From: Mucilaginibacter boryungensis
GTDB taxonomy: Bacteria; Bacteroidota; Bacteroidia; Sphingobacteriales; Sphingobacteriaceae
Direction of reading: 5' to 3'
Length of the DNA: 64,000 bases
Assembly: GCF_015221995.1 (NCBI RefSeq)
Contig: NZ_JADFFM010000001.1
Location: 558,001-622,000, forward strand
Position numbers and translations under genes: made by a program. This document shows, piece after piece, positions 53,387 to 61,987 of the stretch. The notes beneath the pieces are model-generated. The model had not been told where the DNA came from. It saw only the letters and a program-made list of their open reading frames with translations, and ran no database searches. How positions within the stretch are numbered: the stretch's first letter is position 1; each line of letters starts with the position of its first letter.

Positions 53387-53423
53387 TCCATTGGAAAATT
53401 CCAATGACTAATGACAAAGACCA
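53387..53423. repeat. AATGAC microrepeat spacer containing the aldolase start
   Basis: The spacer contains CATTGGAAAATTCCAATG (53391-53408, a palindrome) followed by ACTAATGAC, AAAGACC and AATGAC units; the next gene's start codon ATGACTAAG is itself inside a unit. Similar decayed units lie at 7620-7716. Confidence 0.5.
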
Positions 53424-54359
53424 ATGACTAAGAAAGAAAAAGGGTTTATCCCGGTGATGCTGACGCCATTTAAAAACAACGGCGATATTGATTATGATAT
53501 ACTTACCAAGCTAACAGAGATATACCTGAAGGCAGGCGCCTCGGGCCTGTTTGCCAACTGCTTAAGCAGCGAAATGTTTGAACTGGAAGATGACGAAAAG
53601 TTACAAGCTATTAAGCATATTATAAAAGTGGTTGATGGCGCGGTGCCAGTTGTGGCCACAGGCACCTTCGGCGGACCTATTAGTAAGCAAGCTGATTTTG
53701 TAAAACGCGTGCACGATACCGGCACCCAGGCGGTGATTATATTAAACAGCCTTATTGCCGCTGAAACGGATAGTGACGATATATTTAATGAACGTATCTT
53801 CGATCTTTTTAACCAAACCGATAATATCCCTTTGGGATTTTACGAGTGCCCGGTGCCTTATAAAAGGTTATTATCGCCGCAGCAGCTGATAGATTTTGTG
53901 GCAACCGGGAGGGTGATCTATCATAAAGATACCTGCCTTGATATTAACCTGGTGAAACAAAAGCTGGAGGCAGGAGAAGCCAACGCCGCTTTTGGTTTGT
54001 ATGATGCTTACATGGTACACGCGGTAGAATCGCTGAAGGCAGGTTCGGCTGGGTTATCATGTATTCAGGGTAATTTCTTTCCGGAGCTAATTGTGTGGCT
54101 ATGTAAAAACTATGCCGAAGATTCGAAAGCACACGAGGTAAACATGGTGCAGCAGTTTTTAATTGATAATATGGATGTGATGCACAACGTTTATCCTATT
54201 ATAGCTAAATACTGGCTTACTAAGCGCGGGCTAAATATTAGTACCATTACCCGGCGCAACGTAGGGGTGTTCACTCCAACAACCCGTAAGCAAATAGAGC
54301 ATTTATATGGCGATTATAATTTGCTAAAAGACCATATAGGAATAATGAATTTAATGTAA
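53424..54359 (+). CDS. dihydrodipicolinate synthase family aldolase/dehydratase
   Basis: This 311-residue cytoplasmic enzyme of the DHDPS/NAL superfamily forms a TIM barrel with a Schiff-base lysine. Lys168 (VIYHKDT) is the catalytic lysine and Tyr140 (LGFYECPVP) its partner. The usual G(S/T)TGE loop is here NCLSSEM, keeping the Glu but not the rest, so it is probably neither true DHDPS (dapA) nor NanA. In sugar pathways such enzymes cleave or dehydrate 2-keto-3-deoxy sugar acids. Its position after the symporter and near the isomerase points to catabolism of a released deoxy sugar or sugar acid. The ATG lies inside a microrepeat. Confidence 0.85.
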   Translation: MTKKEKGFIPVMLTPFKNNGDIDYDILTKLTEIYLKAGASGLFANCLSSEMFELEDDEKLQAIKHIIKVVDGAVPVVATGTFGGPISKQADFVKRVHDTGTQAVIILNSLIAAETDSDDIFNERIFDLFNQTDNIPLGFYECPVPYKRLLSPQQLIDFVATGRVIYHKDTCLDINLVKQKLEAGEANAAFGLYDAYMVHAVESLKAGSAGLSCIQGNFFPELIVWLCKNYAEDSKAHEVNMVQQFLIDNMDVMHNVYPIIAKYWLTKRGLNISTITRRNVGVFTPTTRKQIEHLYGDYNLLKDHIGIMNLM

Positions 54360-54386
54360 ATTACATATCATTAATAAACCCAAACT

Positions 54387-54926
54387 ATGAATCCATTGAA
54401 ATTTACACTTCTTATCATCCTTTTTGTGGCCGGCAGCAATTTGGCACATGCGCAAGGTACTGCGGCTGATCTAAAAAAGATTGCCGATGGCAAAATGTTC
54501 AGTTTCAAGCCAATAGCGGCTAATATTGTAGAAACTTCTACCAATGCCAGTTTTGTGAACACAACACCGTCTATGGGTAATGGTCATATTGTCCTTAAGG
54601 GCGATTATGTGATTACCATCAAACCTGATTCAATAGTTTCTTATTTACCATACTTTGGCGATAACTTTATCCAAGACCAGGTTAATACGGGGCAAAGTTT
54701 TACTAATATCGATGTCAATGAAAACCCGAGTAAAATAACCATCAAACTTTACGATTATTCGGTACAGCAAAAGAAAAATGGTTCGGTACAAATAACTATC
54801 AAACCAAAAGATAAGGAATGCAAGATAGAAAAAATGATATTTGAGTTTACGCTTGCAGGGAGTGGAAAGTTAACCATGAATATTACTGACCACCCTACAA
54901 TAAAGTATGACGGTAAGATATTATAG
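54387..54926 (+). CDS. DUF4251 domain-containing secreted protein
   Basis: This 179-residue protein has signal peptide ending AHAQ (about residue 23) and the DUF4251 fold: ADLKKIADGKMFSFKPIAAN, GDYVITIKPDSIVSYLPYFG. DUF4251 is a Bacteroidota periplasmic beta-protein of unknown function, often close to envelope-stress or PUL genes. It lies 27 bp after the aldolase gene and is followed by a strong terminator, so it closes the symporter-aldolase transcript. Confidence 0.85.
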   Translation: MNPLKFTLLIILFVAGSNLAHAQGTAADLKKIADGKMFSFKPIAANIVETSTNASFVNTTPSMGNGHIVLKGDYVITIKPDSIVSYLPYFGDNFIQDQVNTGQSFTNIDVNENPSKITIKLYDYSVQQKKNGSVQITIKPKDKECKIEKMIFEFTLAGSGKLTMNITDHPTIKYDGKIL

Positions 54927-54949
54927 AAAAGAATAAAATATATTTTCGG

Positions 54950-54981
54950 CCCTCTTTTGTCTGAAGCAAAAGAGGGTTTTT
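54950..54981 (+). terminator. rho-independent terminator
   Basis: CCCTCTTTTG (54950-54959) pairs with CAAAAGAGGG (54967-54976) around TCTGAAG, followed by TTTTTA. It lies between the DUF4251 gene and the convergent AraC gene. Confidence 0.85.
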
Positions 54982-54984
54982 ACT

Positions 54985-55875
54985 TTAGTTAATCGCCACC
55001 GGGTTGCCTTGCAAGTACCTGCGTTTATATTCTAACGGAGTCATATTGGTCACCTTTTTAAAGTGACGGTAAAAGTTTGATACATTGTTAAAACCGCACT
55101 CAAAGCATAATACTTCAGTAGGTAATTTGTCTTCAATCAAAAAGCGGCAGGCGTGGCTAATACGTATCTCGGTCAAAAAGTCTGAGTAGGTTTTTTTGGT
55201 CATCAGCTTAAAATAGCGGCAAAAGCTGGTAACACTCAGGTTGCCAATGGCGGCAATCTCCTGCAGGCCGATTTCTTTTTTGTAGTTAGCCAGAGTGTAT
55301 GAACAAACCTTATTTAAACGTATCGTATCCGACTCGTTAGATTGGTGGAACTCATTGTGGGATAGGGTAATATGCTCATAATCCTCATTCTCGGCCAGCA
55401 CTTTTAATATAGATAGCAATACAATTATGCGGTCAAGATTAGTGGCATCTACTGCCTGGCGCATTAGTTCGGTAAGCTTTTCGCGGGCTTCCCCCCCTAT
55501 AATCATTCCGCTTTTGGCTTTTTCAAATAGCTTCGGTAATAAATATGCTTCGGGCAGGTTAAGCAAATAACGGCCAAGGCAGTCGGGCAAAAAATGTATC
55601 ACAATAACTTCTACATTCAAGCCCGAATCCTGCTGAAAATATTCTTCCTTACAGCGCCAGCAATGCGGCAGGTTCTCGCCCAGCAGCAAAACCTCGCCCG
55701 ATGAAAAATTGCTGATATTATCACCAATAAAACGTACACCCTCACCCTTAATTACGTAATGTAATTCCAGTTCGGGGTGATAATGCCAAATCCCCCTGAA
55801 AGTTGGCAAAATATCGTGCCTTATACTAAAAGAGTTTTGCGGTTTTACGGCAACTTTAAGAAAATGCGGTTTCAT
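54985..55875 (-). CDS. AraC family transcriptional regulator
   Basis: This regulator of about 296 residues has an N-terminal cupin-type sensing domain (WHYHPELELHYVIKGEGVRFIGD, SSGEVLLLGENLPHCW), a linker and a C-terminal AraC double helix-turn-helix (LQEIAAIGNLSVTSFCRYFK; TEVLCFECGFNNVSNFYRHFKKVTNMTPLEYKRR). I choose ATG 55875 over an in-frame GTG at 55887. It is divergent from the isomerase operon and may regulate it. It may answer to a sugar such as rhamnose, as AraC-type RhaR does in Bacteroides; this is inference. Confidence 0.9.
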   Translation of the reverse strand: MKPHFLKVAVKPQNSFSIRHDILPTFRGIWHYHPELELHYVIKGEGVRFIGDNISNFSSGEVLLLGENLPHCWRCKEEYFQQDSGLNVEVIVIHFLPDCLGRYLLNLPEAYLLPKLFEKAKSGMIIGGEAREKLTELMRQAVDATNLDRIIVLLSILKVLAENEDYEHITLSHNEFHQSNESDTIRLNKVCSYTLANYKKEIGLQEIAAIGNLSVTSFCRYFKLMTKKTYSDFLTEIRISHACRFLIEDKLPTEVLCFECGFNNVSNFYRHFKKVTNMTPLEYKRRYLQGNPVAIN

Positions 55876-56321
55876 ACTAAAAATCACTTGTCAATAATCA
55901 AAAACAGAATTTGTTGATGATGCTGATTAGGTTATGATTTCTAAAATTAGGAAATTTTTAAGAAGAAAGGGAGAAATCGATAAAAAACAAATAAAAATAA
56001 ATAAGAATGAATAAGTAAAAAATGGCCATGATAAAATCGTACAATAAATTGATAAATACAGGTAGTAATAGCAATAGGTAATGATTGATATTTGTTAAAG
56101 CGGCCCATTTTATACCTGTGTGGCTAAAGCTAAATTATAAACCGTAATAATAAATTGTACTTTTTGTTTAGAGTTAGGTCTTGATGAACCTTGGTGTTTT
56201 TAATAATTGTTATAAATACAGTTATTGTATAGCTGACACTAAGACATATCAAAAATCAGATTAGTTTAGGCGATCAAATAACCTTTCTCTTGTACTTAAA
56301 GATCAATGATGTAATTCAATA
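55876..56321. other. long AT-rich divergent control region
   Basis: This 446-bp spacer between the divergent AraC gene and the isomerase operon encodes nothing obvious. It is very AT-rich, contains the 19-bp motif at 56028-56046, a TTGTACTTTTTG stretch (about 56154) that looks like a -7 box, and a further TTGTACTT at about 56289. Its length for two promoters suggests multiple regulator sites. Confidence 0.5.
56028..56046. promoter_or_regulatory. 19-bp motif upstream of the isomerase/SusCD operon
   Basis: ATGATAAAATCGTACAATA, 18 of 19 bases identical to 50390-50408 before the GntR gene. It lies 276 bp before the isomerase start and 153 bp before the AraC start. Confidence 0.45.
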
Positions 56322-57938
56322 ATGTCTGGTAACCCGAAAGAAGTTTTATTAGTTGCAAGCGGCGATCTTCGCCTGGCTGCTAACCAAATTTGCTGGCCCG
56401 AACAGCAAAAGGTAGAAGGCTTGCTTATAGCTGCCATTGAAAGGCTTGGGTGGAAGGCAACGCGTGCGCACCAGTACGATCCGGCAAAAAAACACGGATT
56501 GATCGATTCACAAAAAATGGGTATGGAAGTTTTCCGCACCATCGATCCGGCAAAACCCTTAATAGTAATCGAAAGCCTTTGGCAATACACCCATCATGTT
56601 TTAGCGGGGTTAACCACACACCAAGGCCCCATATTAACACTGGCTAACTGGAGTGGCACCGCGCCGGGGTTGGTTGGGATGCTAAACATTAATGGATCGT
56701 TAGCTAAAGCAGGTGTGAAATTCAGTACACTGTGGAGCGAGAATTTTGATGATGAATATTTTCTAAACGGCATTAAGCAATGGCTTGAAACCGGCATTTT
56801 AACGCATGACGAAAGTCATATCCGCAATTTTGACCATGTAAATATACCCGAAGCCGATGCAGCCATAGGGCGCGATTTTGCGGCTAAGTTTCAACGCGAT
56901 AAGGCCATTATGGGCGTATTTGATGAAGGTTGCATGGGCATGTACAATGCCATTGTACCCGATGAATTGCTGCACCCAACTGGTTTATTTAAAGAAAGAT
57001 TAAGCCAATCCTCGTTGTATGCGGCTATGCGTTTGGTAACCGATGTTGAAGCCCGCAAGGTTTTAGATTGGCTGCTGCAAAAAGGCATGCAGTTTAATTG
57101 GGGTACCGATGGGGAAACCGAATTAACCGAAGCCCAAAGCCTTGAGCAATGTAAAATGTACATAGCCGCCGTGCGCATAGCCGATGAATTTGGCTGCGCT
57201 ACTATTGGCATACAATATCAACAGGGGTTAAAAGACCTTACCGTGGCCAGCGACCTGGTAGAAGGCCTGTTAAATAATCAGGACCGCCCGCCGGTATATA
57301 GTACCGATGGACGCGAGCTCTATGCCGGCGAAGCCTTACCTCATTTTAACGAAGTGGATGAATGTGCCGGGATTGATGCCCTTATTACCTATAACTTATG
57401 GAAACAACTGGGCCTGCCTGGTGAAAATACCCTGCACGATTTGCGCTGGGGCGAACATTTTAAAGGAGATGGTATTGATGATTTTGTGTGGGTATTCCTG
57501 ATATCAGGAGCGGTGCCGCCAGCGCACTTCGTGGATGGCTACAAAGGCGCCAGCAGCGAAAGGCAGCCGGCTATGTATTTCCGTTTAGGTGGCGGCAGTT
57601 TAAAGGGCATAAGCAAACCCGGTTCAATTGTTTGGAGCCGTATTTATGTAATGGATGGCAAACTGCACTGCGATATTGGTGTTGGTGAAAGTGTATTGTT
57701 ACCCGAGACCGAGACAAAACGCCGCTGGGAAGCTACTACGCCGGTTTGGCCAATTATGAATGCCGTATTAAAAGGCGTAAGCCGCAATCAGATGATGGGG
57801 CGCCACAAAGCCAACCACATCCACGTGGTATATACACCCGATGAAGCAACCGCGCACAAAGCCTGTCGTGTAAAAGCTGCGGCACTGGCAGGTTTAGGTA
57901 TAGCCGTACATTTTTGCGGCGATGTTAATTTGAATTGA
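56322..57938 (+). CDS. L-fucose/L-arabinose isomerase-like protein
   Basis: This 538-residue cytoplasmic protein, without signal peptide, has the three-domain fold of metal-dependent L-fucose/L-arabinose isomerases, interconverting aldose and ketose. MGVFDEGCMGMYNAIVPDELL marks the central domain; Glu344 and Asp346 in FNEVDECAG match the metal ligands of FucI, and the C-terminal GRHKANHIHVVY holds the expected histidine. It begins YxxASGDxRLAANQICWPEQ, unlike E. coli FucI, so it may belong to a divergent subgroup with an unknown sugar. No fucK or fucA-type kinase/aldolase is adjacent; instead a DHDPS-type enzyme is close by. It precedes DUF3826 by 4 bp in one operon. Confidence 0.75.
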   Translation: MSGNPKEVLLVASGDLRLAANQICWPEQQKVEGLLIAAIERLGWKATRAHQYDPAKKHGLIDSQKMGMEVFRTIDPAKPLIVIESLWQYTHHVLAGLTTHQGPILTLANWSGTAPGLVGMLNINGSLAKAGVKFSTLWSENFDDEYFLNGIKQWLETGILTHDESHIRNFDHVNIPEADAAIGRDFAAKFQRDKAIMGVFDEGCMGMYNAIVPDELLHPTGLFKERLSQSSLYAAMRLVTDVEARKVLDWLLQKGMQFNWGTDGETELTEAQSLEQCKMYIAAVRIADEFGCATIGIQYQQGLKDLTVASDLVEGLLNNQDRPPVYSTDGRELYAGEALPHFNEVDECAGIDALITYNLWKQLGLPGENTLHDLRWGEHFKGDGIDDFVWVFLISGAVPPAHFVDGYKGASSERQPAMYFRLGGGSLKGISKPGSIVWSRIYVMDGKLHCDIGVGESVLLPETETKRRWEATTPVWPIMNAVLKGVSRNQMMGRHKANHIHVVYTPDEATAHKACRVKAAALAGLGIAVHFCGDVNLN

Positions 57939-57942
57939 TAAG

Positions 57943-58635
57943 ATGAAGATGATAAAGAAAAGAATAATAGTGATGTTGGTGTTCCTGTTGGCAGGGACGA
58001 TGCTGGTTAGCGCGCAAGCACAAACACAGGAACAGAAAGATAATTATACAAAGGTGATCACCGCGCGTTCGGCTAAAGTGGTGACCAATATTGGTATCAC
58101 CGATTCAACTTCAAAAAAGTTTATTAAGGTGCGCGATATTTTGGTTGACCATTACCGTGTTACCGGGGCTATATATGATGACCGCAATGCTGCTGTAAAA
58201 ACACTTAAAGCCGACCCTGCTACAGACAAAGCGACAGTGAACGCGAAAATAGAGGCCTTAGATAGTGTTGCTGATGTTAAAATAGCAAAACATCATAAAG
58301 AATTTTTGGCCACTCTGGGTAAAGAGTTAAATGCCGAACAGGTTGAAAAAGTAAAAGACGAGCTGACGTATAAAAAAGTTGCTGTTACCTATAACGCCTA
58401 CGTGGATGAACTGCCGCAATTAACAGAGGCTCAAAAAACGCAAATTAAAACCTGGCTCATCGAAGCCCGTGAAAAAGCAATAGATGCAGGTTCATCTGAC
58501 GCTAAGACCGCCATATTTGGCAAGTATAAAGGCCGTATAAATAATTTCTTATCAGCCCAGGGTTACGATATGAAAAAGGCAGGAGAGGAATGGCAGAAAC
58601 GTTTAAAAGAAAAGGCTGCCGTTAAGGGACAATAA
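57943..58635 (+). CDS. DUF3826 domain-containing secreted protein
   Basis: This 230-residue protein has a signal peptide ending AQAQ (about residue 26). The mature part is helical and charged (DNYTKVITARSAKVVTNIGI, DSVADVKIAKHHKEFLATLGKEL), matching DUF3826, a family of unknown function frequent in Bacteroidota carbohydrate loci. Its conserved position between the isomerase and SusC suggests a periplasmic role with glycan use. The spacing to the isomerase stop is 4 bp. Start could also be Met3 (57949). Confidence 0.8.
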   Translation: MKMIKKRIIVMLVFLLAGTMLVSAQAQTQEQKDNYTKVITARSAKVVTNIGITDSTSKKFIKVRDILVDHYRVTGAIYDDRNAAVKTLKADPATDKATVNAKIEALDSVADVKIAKHHKEFLATLGKELNAEQVEKVKDELTYKKVAVTYNAYVDELPQLTEAQKTQIKTWLIEAREKAIDAGSSDAKTAIFGKYKGRINNFLSAQGYDMKKAGEEWQKRLKEKAAVKGQ

Positions 58636-58711
58636 TACAAATAAGCTTCGGCCCATTAAAAAAGTAAACCAATAAAAATTAACCCAATATGAAACTAAAA
58701 TCTAATAACTT

Positions 58712-61700
58712 ATGAGAAGAATTTTCCTCTTTCTTTCGGCGCTGCTGATGTTAAGCAGTGCGCTAAAAGCCCAGACCCGCACTATAACTGGTGTGGTGAC
58801 AGGAGATAAAGGTGAGACGCTTCCCGGCGTTACCATTTCGGTGAAAGGGACCACTACCGGCACACAAACCGATGTTGATGGTAAATATTCTATCAAGGTC
58901 ACTAACATGCAAAATGTAACTATCGGGGCTAAATACCTGGGATACGCCTACCAGGAAAAAACTTTAAAAATTGGTGAGGCAAACGCCGATTTTAAGTTAG
59001 TACAAATAGCAAGCGACCTTACCGAAGTTATCGTTACCGGTTATGGCGAAGCTAAAAAACAAACCCTTACAGGTTCGGTATCTACCGTAGATCTTAAAAA
59101 GGTAGAAGATATCCCTGCGCTAAGCATTACTGCAGCGTTAAGGGGAACAGTACCGGGCTTAAGTGTTTCGGGTGGTGTTAACCGTCCGGGCCAACCTACT
59201 ACAATAACCATACGTAACCCTGTTGCGTTTGCTAAAGACGGAGGCCAGGGCACCAATCCATTGTTCGTTATTGACGATATCATCCGTACCCAGTCCGACT
59301 TCGACTTATTGGATATAAACGAAGTTGAAAGTATCACTGTGTTAAAGGATGCTGAAGCTGCTATTTATGGTGTTCAAGGCGCTAACGGCGTTGTACTCAT
59401 CCGTACCAAAAAAGGCCGTAACGGCCCGCCAAGGTTGAGTCTAAGCGCCTCTTACGGGTTGAATAATGCTACTCAATTGCCTAAAATGATGAACTCGACT
59501 CAATTGGCAACTTTTAACAATGATTATAATAACGCAAACCTTTATCAGCAAACTGCTGCAACATGGACCGCATTAGGCCAGGGTGTGCCTACAAATAATT
59601 ATTATGATGCTGATGGTTTCAAATATTTAAACGGTGTTAAAACTGCCGATCCCCGTTTAGCATCGTGGTACACGCCCGATGAATTTGATTATTTCGCAAC
59701 ACACAGTCACGATTGGATAAGAGAAGCTTTCCAAACCTCACAAGTTGGACGGGGCGCTATCAGCTTGTCAGGCGGTAACGATAAAACCACTTATTTTGTG
59801 GGGGGTGACTACGTTAATCAAAACTCTAACTTTAAAGGGATCAACTCTTACAAATATGGCGTAAGGGCTAATGTGGAAACCAAACCTGTAAAAGGTTTAA
59901 CAGCCAACTTCTCTATCAGTGATGATATCTTTTATTCTAAAAGCTATTTCTATAAATTAACCAGCACCAGCGAAAGTTTAGACAACGATGCCGGTAGTTT
60001 GGAAAACATGATGCCATGGAACGAATACTTTATTGATGGTAATCCGGTATTATTAGGTTCGGCTACAAACGGCGGCTATGATAACATCAACTTTTTCCAG
60101 ATACAAAACTCTAACAACTATACCAGTTCGCAGAATTATGTAATGAACCTGCAAGGTAAGTTAACTTATGAGTTACCGGGCATTAAAGGCTTGAATGCTA
60201 CCGTTAGCATGAACAAAAATATCAGTAACAGCAACGGTAAACAATTCGGTACTACATTTAATTATTACCAATATTCTGGTCAGGGAACTAACAAACATAT
60301 TCCGGGCGGTACTTTATTAAAAATATTTCCAATAAAAAATGGCGACCGTGTACGTTTGAATCCATCTACTTATAGCAACTATCAGTTAGACGCGGGCTTA
60401 AACTACAACCGTAGCTTCGGTAAGCACACTATCTCTGCTTTGGTACTTTATGAGCAACGTGAGCAATTTACAGATGGTGTTGCTGCAGAATCTGACGGTG
60501 TAATTAGCGGTGGGTTGGATTACCAGGCATTCACTGCAGGTCCTGTTGGTTCTCAATCTTCATCTGAAACTGCGAGTCAGTTTGGCCAAATGTCGGTGAT
60601 CTCACGCTTAAACTATGCTTATGATAACAAATACCTGTTGCAATTAGTATATCGTGCTGATGGTAGTTCAAAATTCCCTCCGGGAAAAAACTGGGGTGGT
60701 TTTCCTGCTGCTTCAGTAGGTTGGGTAGCATCAGAAGAGCCGTTTATCAAAGATAAATTCAACTGGCTTGATCTGTTAAAGTTCCGTGCTTCGGTAGGTT
60801 TAACCGGTACTGATAATACCAAACTCTATCAATACATAGCCAATTATAACCTGGGTACAGGTAACAACGGCGGCGCCGTATTTGATGAAGCATCAAGGGC
60901 TACAGGTATTAAAACCAACATTGCAATTGCCAACCCTTTTGTTACCTGGGACCACATCCTGAAAACTGATTATGGTTTAGATGCGCAATTCCTGAAAAAT
61001 CGTTTATCGTTAACTGCCGATTACTATTGGAGCCATGGGTACGATTTGTTAACTACGCTAAGTTCATCGGTGCCGGCAACCGTTGGTTTCCAAAACGTAC
61101 CAACAGAAAACTATAGCATTGTAAATATGTTTGGTTACGAAATATCAGTTGGCTGGAGAGACCATATCGGTAAGAACTTCAACTACAGCTTTACCCCATT
61201 CTTTACTTGGAATGATAATAAAAATATTAAAATAGACGTTGCAGCTGCCAAAATTGGCGGACCTGAAGACCTAACGGGTAAATCATCAGATCCAGGTGTG
61301 TATGGTTATAAATCGGCCGGTATTGTACGTACACAAGAGGAAGCTAACGCCATTATCGCGGCAAGGGCAACTGCAGCGGGCGGTGCGAATAAAGTAACAG
61401 TTTTTGGAACCTTGATGCAACCAGGCGTCCTTAACTTTGAGGATTATAATGGGGATGGTATTATTGATGCTAAAGACCAACAATACATCACTAAAAGATC
61501 AGGCAACCACAATAGCCTTGGTTTAAACTGGAGCGTAGGTTATGGTCCTGTTAACCTGAACGTAATTATGGGCATGTCATGGGGCGGGTGGACATCTATC
61601 GATGGCCTAAAACCATTCCAGCAATCAAGTTCAGGCGCATCAATAGCTGATAACAGGCCGGTTTACTGGGCTGATCACTGGACTTTGACAAATACCAATG

Positions 61701-61984
61701 CCGCCTACCCTAACCCATACTTTGGCAGTACTTACCAGGTTACCACCGATTTTTGGTTAAGACCGGCTACATCATTCAACGTAACCAGCGCTAATTTAAG
61801 CTATAGCATCCCTCAAAAATTACTGAGTAAAATTGGTATTGCAAGCGCGCGTTTATATTGTGTAGCGACTAATCCATTCCAATTTATCAACCCGTATCCT
61901 GAACAATACAGGGATCTATCGTCACCTTTATACTCATATCCCTCTTTAAAGTCAGTATCTTTCGGTTTAAATGTTGGATTTTAA
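58712..61984 (+). CDS. susC: SusC/RagA family TonB-linked outer membrane protein
   Basis: This 1090-residue outer membrane importer has a signal peptide ending LKAQ, then a carboxypeptidase-regulatory-like domain (TITGVVTGDKGETLPGVTISVKGTT), the SusC-type TonB box region (LTEVIVTGYGEAKKQTLTGS), a plug (IPALSITAALRGTVPGLSVSGG, LKDAEAAIYGVQGANGVVLI) and a 22-strand barrel ending SFGLNVGF. With SusD it imports oligosaccharides in a TonB-dependent way. It starts 76 bp after DUF3826 and 3 bp before susD. Length is typical. Confidence 0.96.
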   Translation: MRRIFLFLSALLMLSSALKAQTRTITGVVTGDKGETLPGVTISVKGTTTGTQTDVDGKYSIKVTNMQNVTIGAKYLGYAYQEKTLKIGEANADFKLVQIASDLTEVIVTGYGEAKKQTLTGSVSTVDLKKVEDIPALSITAALRGTVPGLSVSGGVNRPGQPTTITIRNPVAFAKDGGQGTNPLFVIDDIIRTQSDFDLLDINEVESITVLKDAEAAIYGVQGANGVVLIRTKKGRNGPPRLSLSASYGLNNATQLPKMMNSTQLATFNNDYNNANLYQQTAATWTALGQGVPTNNYYDADGFKYLNGVKTADPRLASWYTPDEFDYFATHSHDWIREAFQTSQVGRGAISLSGGNDKTTYFVGGDYVNQNSNFKGINSYKYGVRANVETKPVKGLTANFSISDDIFYSKSYFYKLTSTSESLDNDAGSLENMMPWNEYFIDGNPVLLGSATNGGYDNINFFQIQNSNNYTSSQNYVMNLQGKLTYELPGIKGLNATVSMNKNISNSNGKQFGTTFNYYQYSGQGTNKHIPGGTLLKIFPIKNGDRVRLNPSTYSNYQLDAGLNYNRSFGKHTISALVLYEQREQFTDGVAAESDGVISGGLDYQAFTAGPVGSQSSSETASQFGQMSVISRLNYAYDNKYLLQLVYRADGSSKFPPGKNWGGFPAASVGWVASEEPFIKDKFNWLDLLKFRASVGLTGTDNTKLYQYIANYNLGTGNNGGAVFDEASRATGIKTNIAIANPFVTWDHILKTDYGLDAQFLKNRLSLTADYYWSHGYDLLTTLSSSVPATVGFQNVPTENYSIVNMFGYEISVGWRDHIGKNFNYSFTPFFTWNDNKNIKIDVAAAKIGGPEDLTGKSSDPGVYGYKSAGIVRTQEEANAIIAARATAAGGANKVTVFGTLMQPGVLNFEDYNGDGIIDAKDQQYITKRSGNHNSLGLNWSVGYGPVNLNVIMGMSWGGWTSIDGLKPFQQSSSGASIADNRPVYWADHWTLTNTNAAYPNPYFGSTYQVTTDFWLRPATSFNVTSANLSYSIPQKLLSKIGIASARLYCVATNPFQFINPYPEQYRDLSSPLYSYPSLKSVSFGLNVGF

Positions 61985-61987
61985 AAA

